Assembly: GCA_018241685.1 (NCBI GenBank)
Contig: JAFEDJ010000009.1
Span: 124,001-188,000 of the forward strand
DNA: 64,000 nucleotides
DNA from: Pseudomonadota bacterium
GTDB lineage: Bacteria > Pseudomonadota > Gammaproteobacteria > Burkholderiales > Rhodocyclaceae
Reading direction: 5' to 3'
Positions within the stretch are counted from its first letter, which is position 1. Every line of letters starts with the position of its first letter. Under the pieces are notes generated by a model. The model did not search any database, was not told the DNA's origin, and saw only the letters and a program-made list of their open reading frames with translations. Below are positions 31,914-39,015 of the stretch, one piece after another. A program made the position numbers and the translations under genes.

Positions 31914-32581
31914 GGGGTGCTCCCTGCCTGGCGGCGCTGTTGTTCGTTGGTGATCATCGCCAGGGCGTAGCCGGCGAGCCGGTCGGCGAGAGTGTCGACG
32001 GCGGTCGCATCGGCCAGCAGTACGGGGCTGACCCGATCGATCAGGTCGCGGGCGACGTAGTAAGGCAGCGCCAGGCCGATGATGGAGTGAGCCAGGCGCT
32101 GGATGTCGGCGTCCATATCGGCGAGGCCCAGATGTTGGGCCAGCAGGCCGGCGAGGCCAGTGTAGAGGGCGGCCAGCTTGGCGTCGTGCTCCTGCCCAAG
32201 TACACCGCTTGGGTCGAGCAGCTCGCGGAAGTGCAGGCGCATCATCAGGTCCACCGGTGCGCCGTTCTTCAGCGGGATCAGGAAGTCGAGGAAGAAGCCG
32301 GCCAGGACGATTTCCAGCGGCAGCTCGGCGGCCGCGTCAAGGGGTGGGACCTTGGCGTCGGCGCACAGGGATTCGCTGAACACGGCTCGGTAGAGGCCGG
32401 CCTTGTCGCCGAAGTAGTAGTTGATGGCGGCCAGGTTGGCGCCGGCGGCATCGGCGATCTCGCGGGTCGAGGTCTGCTGGTAGCCCTTGGCGGCGAACAG
32501 CGGCAGCGCGGCTTCCAGCAGACGGCGACGGGCCAGGATGCCGTCGGCACGGGTCGGCTGATGGGCGGAGGTGGTGGTCAT
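31910..32581 (-). CDS. TetR-family repressor of the efflux operon (CecR/DUF1956 type)
   Basis: 223-residue regulator: HTH at about 25-60 (RRRLLEAALPLFAAKGYQQTSTREIADAAGANLAAINYYFGDKAGLY) and a C-terminal DUF1956-type effector domain. The start MTTTSAHQ at 32581 is used because the longer frame begins inside the operator region. First gene of the efflux operon, overlapping the outer-membrane gene by 4 bases. A 7-6-7 palindrome 54-73 bases upstream is its probable autoregulatory operator. Confidence 0.88.
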   Translation of the reverse strand: MTTTSAHQPTRADGILARRRLLEAALPLFAAKGYQQTSTREIADAAGANLAAINYYFGDKAGLYRAVFSESLCADAKVPPLDAAAELPLEIVLAGFFLDFLIPLKNGAPVDLMMRLHFRELLDPSGVLGQEHDAKLAALYTGLAGLLAQHLGLADMDADIQRLAHSIIGLALPYYVARDLIDRVSPVLLADATAVDTLADRLAGYALAMITNEQQRRQAGSTP

Positions 32582-32591
32582 GGTGCACACC

Positions 32592-32620
32592 CCCCGGAAG
32601 CCGTGTCCATGCTTCCGGGG
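32592..32620 (-). promoter_or_regulatory. Leader hairpin abutting the tetR ribosome-binding site
   Basis: Perfect 10-bp repeat CCCCGGAAGC / GCTTCCGGGG with a 9-base loop, starting 11 bases upstream of the tetR start. On the minus strand the 3' arm runs into the G-rich stretch that would serve as Shine-Dalgarno site. Confidence 0.45.
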
Positions 32621-32634
32621 TGCTAAGTTAATCA

Positions 32635-32654
32635 ATCGACTGAATTTAGTCGAT
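32635..32654. promoter_or_regulatory. Putative TetR operator
   Basis: ATCGACT-6-AGTCGAT palindrome (7-bp arms) in the AT-rich leader of the efflux operon, a typical size and position for a TetR-dimer site. Confidence 0.55.
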
Positions 32655-32699
32655 CGACATGATGCGGTCAACTCCTGGCCGTCGGCAGGGCGGCGCCCG

Positions 32700-33860
32700 T
32701 CAGCCCAGCGTGGGCGGCAACTGGGCGGTCAATGCCTGCTTGCCGGCGGTTGCGCTGCCGAGCACCGCGAAGCCGCGCAGACTGCCGTCCGGGGCGATGA
32801 AGCGGGCCGCCAGGCCGTCGCTGTCGCCATTGACCTGCCACGTGCCTTCCGTGCCGGCGGCGGGCGGGGCGACCACCGTGGGGGCTGCGGGGGTCTTCAC
32901 CAGCACCGGCATCGGCGGGTAGCGCACGTCGGTCGGGGTGCCGGCGAGGGTCTGGGCCAGCGCCCGGACCTGCTGCATGATCGGCATCACGAAGGGCAGG
33001 CTGAGGCCGTCCACCTCTGCGCAGTCGCCGATCGCGTAGACATGCGGCGCACTGGCGGCCAGGCGACGGTCCACGACGATGCCGCGCTGGGTGGCAAGCC
33101 CCGCCGTTGCAGCGATATCGGTACGGGGGCGCAGGCCGACCGCCGACAGCACGAGATCCACGTCGAGCTGGCTGCCGTCGTCGAGTTCGAGGCGATAGCC
33201 GTCGGTCTGGCGGGCGACGCTGCGCGCCGCGGTGCCCATGCGGAAGCGGACGCCAGCCGCTTCGAGGCGTTGCTGGAACCAGTGTCCGGCGGCTTCCGGC
33301 AGCAGGCGGCCGAGGGGCCACGGGGCGGGGTCGAGTACCGTCGGCGCGATACCGCGGGCCAGCAGGTCGTTGGCGAATTCACAGCCGATCAGGCCGCCAC
33401 CGAGGATGGCGATGCGCTGCACGCCGTCGAGGCGGGCGCTGAAGCGGGCGAAGTCGTCGAGATCATTGACCGACAGCACGTCGGCGGCGCCGTCACCATC
33501 AAGGGGCAGACGGATTGGGTCGGCGCCGACGGCCAGCACCAGGTCGCGGTAGGCCAGTTGTTCGCCGTTGCTGAAAGACACCTGACGCGCCGTCGTGTCG
33601 ATGGACGCGACCTGGGTGTGGGCGAGGATGCGGGCGCCGAGTTCTTCGGCCATCCGGTCGGCGCTCTTCATCACCAGCGACTCGGCGGTCTTGCCGCCGG
33701 CCAGCGCGTTGGAGAGCATCGGCTTGGAGTAGAAGGGCGCCGCGTCGCGGCTGACCAGCACCAGTGGGACGGTCTTGTCGAGCTTGCGGATCTCGCGGCC
33801 CAGGTTGTAGCCGGCGAGGCCGGTGCCGAGGATGAGGATGGGCAAGTCGGGGTGGGGCAT
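32700..33860 (-). CDS. Rubredoxin-NAD(+) reductase-like FAD oxidoreductase
   Basis: 386-residue pyridine-nucleotide disulfide oxidoreductase fold without a redox disulfide. FAD motif GTGLAGYNLGREI near residue 12; NAD motif GGGLIGCEFANDL near 155; second FAD site YAIGDCAEVDG near 275. The C-terminal domain matches rubredoxin reductases. It lies 81 bases downstream of a rubredoxin gene, so it should carry electrons from NADH to that rubredoxin. Confidence 0.88.
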   Translation of the reverse strand: MPHPDLPILILGTGLAGYNLGREIRKLDKTVPLVLVSRDAAPFYSKPMLSNALAGGKTAESLVMKSADRMAEELGARILAHTQVASIDTTARQVSFSNGEQLAYRDLVLAVGADPIRLPLDGDGAADVLSVNDLDDFARFSARLDGVQRIAILGGGLIGCEFANDLLARGIAPTVLDPAPWPLGRLLPEAAGHWFQQRLEAAGVRFRMGTAARSVARQTDGYRLELDDGSQLDVDLVLSAVGLRPRTDIAATAGLATQRGIVVDRRLAASAPHVYAIGDCAEVDGLSLPFVMPIMQQVRALAQTLAGTPTDVRYPPMPVLVKTPAAPTVVAPPAAGTEGTWQVNGDSDGLAARFIAPDGSLRGFAVLGSATAGKQALTAQLPPTLG

Positions 33861-33941
33861 CGGTAGGTCCTCGCGAAATGGGCTGGTGGGGCGGCGCGGT
33901 GGGGAGCAGATTGGGAAGGCGCGCCGCCCGGACGGGCATGG

Positions 33942-34106
33942 TCAGATCTCGACCATCTCGAAGTCCGACTTGGCGACGCCGCAGTCGGGGCAGGCCCAGT
34001 CGTCGGGGATGTCGGCCCAGCGGGTGCCGGGGGCGATGCCTTCGTCGGGGAGGCCGGCCGTTTCGTCGTAGATGAAGCCGCAAACGATGCACTGGTAGGT
34101 TTTCAT
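33942..34106 (-). CDS. Rubredoxin
   Basis: 54-residue electron carrier with one iron bound by Cys6, Cys9, Cys39 and Cys42 (QCIVCG and ACPDCG), and the conserved core [18 protein letters not shown]. Too short for many ORF callers, but every family residue is present. It sits between its reductase and a rubrerythrin that lacks its own rubredoxin domain; it is therefore the likely electron donor to that rubrerythrin. Confidence 0.95.
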   Translation of the reverse strand: MKTYQCIVCGFIYDETAGLPDEGIAPGTRWADIPDDWACPDCGVAKSDFEMVEI

Positions 34107-34155
34107 GGTGCGCTTTCCTTTTTGGTCTGAATGCTGGGATTGAATGGGGTTGGGT

Positions 34156-34641
34156 TCAGGCGCCGATCTTGTCGAGGGCGGCCTGGTAGTGGGCGGCGTG
34201 GCGTTCCTCTACCTTGGCCAGGGCGGCGAAGCGCTTGGCGGCCTTTTCGAGCACGGCGCGGAACTGCTCCGCATGCTCCTTCGACTCGATGATCTGCTCA
34301 TCGATCTCCTGCACCGCCGCATCGTTGCCTTCGGCGACCGCGGTGTGGCGGAAGGCCGGGTACATTTCGGTGTACTCGTAGGTCTCGCCTTCGATGGCGA
34401 ACTGCAAGGCGCGGGCCGGGCTCATCTTGGCCTTCGGGTAGAGCAGGTCGAGGTGGCCGAAGGCGTGCATCACTTCCTGGTCGGCCGTGACTTCGAAGGC
34501 CTTGGCGGTTTCCTCGTCGCCCATTTCGCGGCAAAGCTTGGCGAAATAGCGGTACTTGATGTGAGCCATCGATTCGCCGGCGAATGCGGCTTCGAGGTTC
34601 TGGATGGTGGCCGAGGCAGGATTGTGGAAGGGGTTTGCCAT
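34156..34641 (-). CDS. Rubrerythrin (di-iron peroxidase domain only)
   Basis: 161-residue four-helix ferritin-like protein reducing H2O2 with a di-iron centre. Ligand motifs: AFAGESMAH (Glu23), DQEVMHAF (Glu-x2-His), EGETYEY and ESKEHAEQF (Glu-x2-His). The usual C-terminal rubredoxin domain is absent; its function is presumably filled by the separate rubredoxin gene 49 bases downstream. First gene of a three-gene peroxide/oxygen defence unit, preceded by an AT-rich promoter region. Confidence 0.92.
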   Translation of the reverse strand: MANPFHNPASATIQNLEAAFAGESMAHIKYRYFAKLCREMGDEETAKAFEVTADQEVMHAFGHLDLLYPKAKMSPARALQFAIEGETYEYTEMYPAFRHTAVAEGNDAAVQEIDEQIIESKEHAEQFRAVLEKAAKRFAALAKVEERHAAHYQAALDKIGA

Positions 34642-34738
34642 GATGGTTCTCCTGATGGTTGTCGTGTCGATCGGGATTCGATGGAGACCATGGTATGGCG
34701 GCGGGAAAAATACTTGAAATTGATTATTTAAAGAATTC

Positions 34739-34753
34739 TGATAATTATTAACT
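34739..34753. promoter_or_regulatory. Fur/PerR-like site upstream of rubrerythrin
   Basis: TGATAATTATTAACT resembles the 7-1-7 Fur-family consensus (TGATAATNATTATCA) with about two mismatches, in the AT-rich leader about 100 bp upstream of the rubrerythrin start. The low complexity of this stretch weakens the call. Confidence 0.3.
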
Positions 34754-34768
34754 ATTAATAAAACGTTC

Positions 34769-34785
34769 CGCCCCCCTTGGGGGCG
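34769..34785 (-). terminator. Possible terminator of xthA
   Basis: CGCCCCC / GGGGGCG stem with a 3-base loop, just past the xthA stop. On the minus strand it is followed by GAACGTTTTATT, a short T-rich tail. Confidence 0.5.
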
Positions 34786-34791
34786 ACGGGA

Positions 34792-35580
34792 TCAGCCGGC
34801 GAAGGGTAGGTCGTAGTCGACGGTCAGTGGGGCGTGGTCGCTGAAGCGCTGGTCCTTGTACACAGCGCTGCGTACCGCGCGGGCGCCAAGTTCTGGTGTG
34901 GCGATCTGGTAGTCAAGCCGCCAACCTACGTTCTTGGCCCAGGCCTGGCCGCGGTTGGACCACCAGGTGTAGCAGGCGTCGGTGGCCTCGGGATGGAGGC
35001 GGCGGTAGGTGTCCACCCAGCCCTGTTCGTCGAACAGGCGGCTCAGCCAGGCCCGTTCTTCGGGCAGGAAGCCGGAGTTCTTCTGGTTGGAGCGCCAGTT
35101 CTTGAGGTCGACGGCCTGGTGGGCGATGTTCCAGTCACCGCAAATCACCACGTCACGCCCGCTGGCGCGCAGTTCGGCCATGTGCGGCAGGAAAAGGTCC
35201 ATGAAACGGAACTTGGCGGCCTGGCGTTCTTCGGAGCTGGAGCCGGACGGAAGGTACAGGGAAACGACCGACAGGTTGCCGAAGTCGGCCTGCAGGTAAC
35301 GGCCTTCCAGGTCAAATTCTTCGTGACCCAGGCCCTCGACGATACGGTCAGGTGTCCGGCGGGTGTAGATGCCGACGCCGCTGTAACCTTTCTTGGCCGC
35401 GCAATGGAAGTATCCTGTCATGTCGGTTGGAGTGCTCATTTCGGGCGTAAGATCCGGCACCTGAGCCTTCAACTCCTGTACACATACGACGTCGGCATTC
35501 TGTTGGCCGAGCCACGTGAGGAAGCCTTTCACGCTGGCTGAGCGGATGCCATTGAGGTTGGCGGTGACGACGCGTAACAT
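34792..35580 (-). CDS. xthA: Exodeoxyribonuclease III / AP endonuclease
   Basis: 262-residue EEP-fold DNA repair nuclease that cleaves 5' of abasic sites. Motifs: TANLNGIRSA at the N-terminus, QELKAQ (metal-binding Glu), ICGDWNIAH (Asp/Asn catalytic), and the C-terminal WRLDYQIATP and FSDHAPLTVDY (catalytic His). The start MLRVVT matches the family; the ORF extension upstream overlaps pyrE. Divergent from pyrE with only 34 bases between starts, so their promoters must overlap each other or lie inside the genes. Confidence 0.93.
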   Translation of the reverse strand: MLRVVTANLNGIRSASVKGFLTWLGQQNADVVCVQELKAQVPDLTPEMSTPTDMTGYFHCAAKKGYSGVGIYTRRTPDRIVEGLGHEEFDLEGRYLQADFGNLSVVSLYLPSGSSSEERQAAKFRFMDLFLPHMAELRASGRDVVICGDWNIAHQAVDLKNWRSNQKNSGFLPEERAWLSRLFDEQGWVDTYRRLHPEATDACYTWWSNRGQAWAKNVGWRLDYQIATPELGARAVRSAVYKDQRFSDHAPLTVDYDLPFAG

Positions 35581-35614
35581 TTTGTTTGATTTAGTCCATT
35601 TTTTTGGAAACGAC

Positions 35615-36262
35615 GTGGATTTTAGCCGTGATTTTATTGCCCTTTCCTGCGACAAGGGCGTGCTTAGGTTTGGAGAGTTCGTCACCAAGGCGGGCCGTCT
35701 CTCCCCTTATTTCTTCAATGCCGGTCTGTTCAACGACGGTGCGTCCTTCGGCAAGCTGTGCGACTTTTACGCGCAGACCTTGCTGGCGGCACAGTTGCCG
35801 TGCGACATGTTGTTCGGGCCGGCTTACAAGGGTATTCCGCTGGTGGCCGGTACCGCGATGCGGCTGGCCGAGCGCGGTCATAACCTGCCGTTCTGTTTCA
35901 ACCGCAAGGAAGCCAAGGACCATGGCGAGGGTGGCACGTTGATCGGTGCGCCGTTGGCCGGTCGTGTGGCGATCCTTGATGATGTGATCTCGGCCGGTAC
36001 TTCGGTGCGCGAGTCGGTGGAGATCATCCGGGCCCACGGCGCCACGCCGTCGGCGGTGGTCATCGCCCTCGACCGCATGGAGCGTGGCACCGGTACGTTG
36101 TCGGCAGTGCAGGAAGTACGCGATGCCTATGGGATTCCGGTGCTGGCGGTGGCCAACCTGACCGACCTGATCGCCTATCTGACCGACAGTCCGGCGCTGA
36201 ATGCCAACCTGGAGGCCGTGCAGCGTTACCGCGACACTTATGGCGTGAGCGGAGAGCGCTGA
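35615..36262 (+). CDS. pyrE: Orotate phosphoribosyltransferase
   Basis: 215-residue pyrimidine synthesis enzyme joining orotate and PRPP to give OMP. Family opening: DFIALSCDKGVLRFGEFVTKAGRLSPYFFNAG. PRPP motif: VAILDDVISAGTS near residue 125. The start is the GTG at 35615 with GGAAA a few bases upstream; this gives the normal length of about 213-215, whereas the open frame continues upstream through the xthA start region. The next gene starts 4 bases after its stop. Confidence 0.93.
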   Translation: MDFSRDFIALSCDKGVLRFGEFVTKAGRLSPYFFNAGLFNDGASFGKLCDFYAQTLLAAQLPCDMLFGPAYKGIPLVAGTAMRLAERGHNLPFCFNRKEAKDHGEGGTLIGAPLAGRVAILDDVISAGTSVRESVEIIRAHGATPSAVVIALDRMERGTGTLSAVQEVRDAYGIPVLAVANLTDLIAYLTDSPALNANLEAVQRYRDTYGVSGER

Positions 36263-36266
36263 CCCC

Positions 36267-36896
36267 ATGCGACGGCCGGCTCTGCTGTGTGCGTTGTTGG
36301 CGACCTTGCCGGTGGGCGCGCAGACGTCCTCCCGGACCATATACTGCTGCTCGGACAACGGTCATCAGGTATGTGGCGATGTGTTGCCGGCCCAGTGCTA
36401 TGGCAAGAGCTACCGGGAGATGAGCCCGCAGGGCACCGTGCGTCGGCTGGTAGAGGCGCCGCTGACGCCCGAGCAACTGGCACGCAAGGAAGCCGAGGAC
36501 CGGGCCCGACGGGCTGAACAGCTCCGTTTGCGGGCCGAGCAGCGCCGCAACCAGTCCCTGCTCGAAACCTACTCCAGTGTTGCCGACATCGATGCGCGGC
36601 GGGATCGCGCGATTCAGGGCGTGCAACTGGAACTCAAGCAGGCCGAGGCTGTGCGTGCCCAGTTGCTGCAGAAGCGGACCGGGCTGACCCGCGAGGCGGA
36701 GTTTTACCAGAAGCGCGGGTTGCCCCCCAGTCTGGCTGCCGCGCTGCGGGAGTCCGACAGCGAACTGGCTGCGCAGGGTTTGGTGATCGATGCGAAAAAG
36801 CGGGACATCGAGGCCATTCGTACCCGTTATGAACAGGATCGCAGCCGCTACATCGCACTGACCGAATCCCATTCGGTGTCGCCGTCCCAGCGGTGA
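36267..36896 (+). CDS. Exported coiled-coil protein of unknown function (DUF4124-like N-terminus)
   Basis: 209 residues: signal peptide about 1-19 (ALLCALLATLPVGAQT), then a short Cys-containing segment (IYCCSDNGHQVCGDVLPAQCYGK) that resembles the DUF4124 opening, followed by long charged helices (about 70-205) with heptad character. Likely periplasmic. Placed 4 bases after pyrE and before a metallo-hydrolase, which does not explain its function. The four cysteines may form disulfides. Confidence 0.7.
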   Translation: MRRPALLCALLATLPVGAQTSSRTIYCCSDNGHQVCGDVLPAQCYGKSYREMSPQGTVRRLVEAPLTPEQLARKEAEDRARRAEQLRLRAEQRRNQSLLETYSSVADIDARRDRAIQGVQLELKQAEAVRAQLLQKRTGLTREAEFYQKRGLPPSLAAALRESDSELAAQGLVIDAKKRDIEAIRTRYEQDRSRYIALTESHSVSPSQR

Positions 36897-36939
36897 GCGC
36901 CGCTGGAGCCTTTCAGATCACCTGACCGTTTTCCCGACC

Positions 36940-37581
36940 ATGCTTCGATACAAGATCGTTCCTGTCACACCTTTCGAACAGAACTGCTCCCTGCTGTGGT
37001 GCGACGTGAGCCGCAAGGCGGCGGTTGTCGATCCGGGCGGAGATGTGGATCGGATTACCGCCGCCGCCGAGCAGTTGGGTGTGACGGTGGAGAAGATCCT
37101 GCTGACCCACGGCCACATCGACCATGCTGGCGGTACCGCCGAACTGGCCCGGCGCCTGGCCGTGCCGGTGGAGGGGCCAGAGCAGGAAGAACGTTTCTGG
37201 ATCGATGCGTTGCAGCAGCAGAGCAAGATGTTTGGCTTTCCGCAGGTTGAGACCTTCACACCAGATCGCTGGCTGGTTGACGGGGATACGGTGACCGTGG
37301 GGCAGGAAACTCTGGACGTACTGCATTGCCCTGGCCATACACCAGGCCATGTGGTGTTTTTCAGCCCGACGGCGCGCTTGGCGGTGGTGGGGGACGTGCT
37401 GTTCGCCGGGTCGATCGGACGTACCGACTTCCCGCGTGGCAATCATGCAGATCTGGTGAAGTCCATCCGCGGCAAGCTGTGGCCGCTGGGCAACGATGTG
37501 TCATTCATTCCCGGCCACGGACCGATGTCCACCTTCGGCGAGGAGCGTGACAGCAATCCTTACGTGGGTGACTACGCCTGA
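36940..37581 (+). CDS. MBL-fold metallo-hydrolase (glyoxalase II-like, YcbL type)
   Basis: 213-residue single-domain metallo-beta-lactamase fold. Zinc ligands: THGHIDHAG (His-x-His-x-Asp-His), HCPGHTPGH, a GDVLFAGSIGRTD Asp, and a late His in IPGHGPMS. It lacks the C-terminal domain of classical glyoxalase II, as does the YcbL group, which hydrolyses lactoyl-glutathione weakly. A perfect 7-bp inverted repeat (CGCCTGA / TCAGGCG, 37575-37591) overlaps the stop codon. Confidence 0.87.
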   Translation: MLRYKIVPVTPFEQNCSLLWCDVSRKAAVVDPGGDVDRITAAAEQLGVTVEKILLTHGHIDHAGGTAELARRLAVPVEGPEQEERFWIDALQQQSKMFGFPQVETFTPDRWLVDGDTVTVGQETLDVLHCPGHTPGHVVFFSPTARLAVVGDVLFAGSIGRTDFPRGNHADLVKSIRGKLWPLGNDVSFIPGHGPMSTFGEERDSNPYVGDYA

Positions 37582-37642
37582 GCATCAGGCGCATCCCGGT
37601 TTTCAGGCGACGAGCTTCAATTTCAGAAAAAGGTAGGTCTGC

Positions 37643-38359
37643 GTGCGATTTGCGATTATCGAGGACGATCCAGCCCAGATGGAGGTACTGACGGCCTGGC
37701 TGAAGGAGGCCGGGCACGACGTGCACGGTTTCACGCTGGCGCGTGAGTTCATGCGCGTGGCAAGTCGCGAGAGTTTCGACCTGTTGCTGGTGGACTGGAT
37801 GCTGCCGGATCTGACCGGCGAACAGGTGTTGCGCTGGCTGCGCGTCGAGCGCAGCAACGATACGCCGGCGATCTTCATCACGTCGCGGGACGCGGAGGAG
37901 GACATCGCGAATGCCTTCAGCGCCGGAGCCGACGATTATGTGGTCAAGCCGCCGCGGCGCATCGAGTTGCTGTCACGCATCGAGGCGGTGTTGCGGCGCG
38001 CTCAGCCGAAGAGTCCCAACCAGACGCTGACGGTGGGTCTCTACCACTTCGACCTGGCCAAGAAGACTCTCGGTATCGACGGCACCGGTGTGGACCTCAC
38101 GGACAAGGAGTTCGAACTGGCCGCCTTCCTGTTCCGCAACCTTGGCCGCCTGCTATCCCGCGGTCACCTGCTGGAGGCAGTGTGGGGGCGCAACCCGTCC
38201 CTCGCGACGCGCACCGTGGATACCCACATCAGCCGCGTGCGCAGCAAACTGAACCTGCGCCCGGAAAACGGTTTCCGCCTGACCCCTACCTACAATTTCG
38301 GCTACCGCCTCGAGCGGATCGATCCGTCCGAACCGTCCGCCCTCGTCTCGCCCGATTGA
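37643..38359 (+). CDS. OmpR/PhoB-family response regulator
   Basis: 238 residues: receiver with acidic Asp8-Asp9 and phosphoacceptor Asp51 in LLVDWMLPD; winged-helix DNA-binding domain about 135-235 (VDLTDKEFELAAFLFRNLGRLLSRGHLLEAVWG). GTG start with AGGTAGGT upstream. No kinase is adjacent; the CHASE2 kinase 650 bases downstream, beyond the opposite-strand mscL, is the nearest candidate partner. Confidence 0.88.
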   Translation: MRFAIIEDDPAQMEVLTAWLKEAGHDVHGFTLAREFMRVASRESFDLLLVDWMLPDLTGEQVLRWLRVERSNDTPAIFITSRDAEEDIANAFSAGADDYVVKPPRRIELLSRIEAVLRRAQPKSPNQTLTVGLYHFDLAKKTLGIDGTGVDLTDKEFELAAFLFRNLGRLLSRGHLLEAVWGRNPSLATRTVDTHISRVRSKLNLRPENGFRLTPTYNFGYRLERIDPSEPSALVSPD

Positions 38360-38385
38360 GGGCGGGACGAGGGGCCGCGACGCGC

Positions 38386-38814
38386 CTACTTCTTCAGCGC
38401 GTCGCGGATTTCCCGCAGCAGTTTCACATCTTCCGGTTCCGGCGGCGGCTCGACAGCGGCTGATTCAGCGGCTGGTTCCTCGCGCTTCAGCTTGTTGATG
38501 GCCTTGATCGCCACGAAGATCGCGAAGGCGACGATCAGGAAGTCGATCACCGAGTTGATGAACACGCCGTACTTGAACAGTGGTGCGCCGGCCTTCTCGG
38601 CAGCCTCCATGGATTCGTAGGTCTTGTCGCCAAGATTCAGATAGAAGTGCTTGAAGTCCACGCCGCCCAGCAATTTACCGAGGACGGGCATCAGCATGTC
38701 CTTGACGAGGGAGTCGACGATCTTCTGGAAGGCGCCGCCGATGATCACACCGACGGCCAGGTCGACGACGTTGCCCTTGACGGCGAATTCCTTGAATTCC
38801 TCGATGAAGCTCAC
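38386..38814 (-). CDS. mscL: Large-conductance mechanosensitive channel
   Basis: 142-residue homopentameric safety valve opening on osmotic down-shock. N-terminal [28 protein letters not shown] is the family signature with TM1; TM2 is [24 protein letters not shown]. The C-terminal helix bundle ends in a charged tail ([12 protein letters not shown]). GTG start at 38814 with AGGAG six bases upstream; a longer frame beyond it is not supported. Confidence 0.95.
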   Translation of the reverse strand: MSFIEEFKEFAVKGNVVDLAVGVIIGGAFQKIVDSLVKDMLMPVLGKLLGGVDFKHFYLNLGDKTYESMEAAEKAGAPLFKYGVFINSVIDFLIVAFAIFVAIKAINKLKREEPAAESAAVEPPPEPEDVKLLREIRDALKK

Positions 38815-38954
38815 GGTTGCTCCTTTGTAGATGAGTCGATGAAAGCGCTTGGCGACCGGAGGTACGACCCGGTAAATGCAATAAATGCGCAAATCTGACA
38901 ATATCGCATGCCGCTTGGCTCGAATTTGTTCATGAAGATCGAGTTTGGGAAGTA

Positions 38955-38985
38955 TTGCACTTCGAGTAAAACAATAAACTAATAT
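38955..38985 (+). promoter_or_regulatory. Candidate promoter of the CHASE2 kinase gene
   Basis: TTGCAC and TAATAT with a 19-base gap lie in the AT-rich leader, 31 bases before the coding start. The spacing is longer than ideal. Confidence 0.3.
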
Positions 38986-39015
38986 AGTGGCCGCATTTCA
39001 ATCAAGAGACGTGAC

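Noticed and set aside
26148..31970. Several long plus-strand frames opposite the efflux genes
   Set aside because: Shadows of the RND, adaptor and outer-membrane genes, with no recognisable domains.
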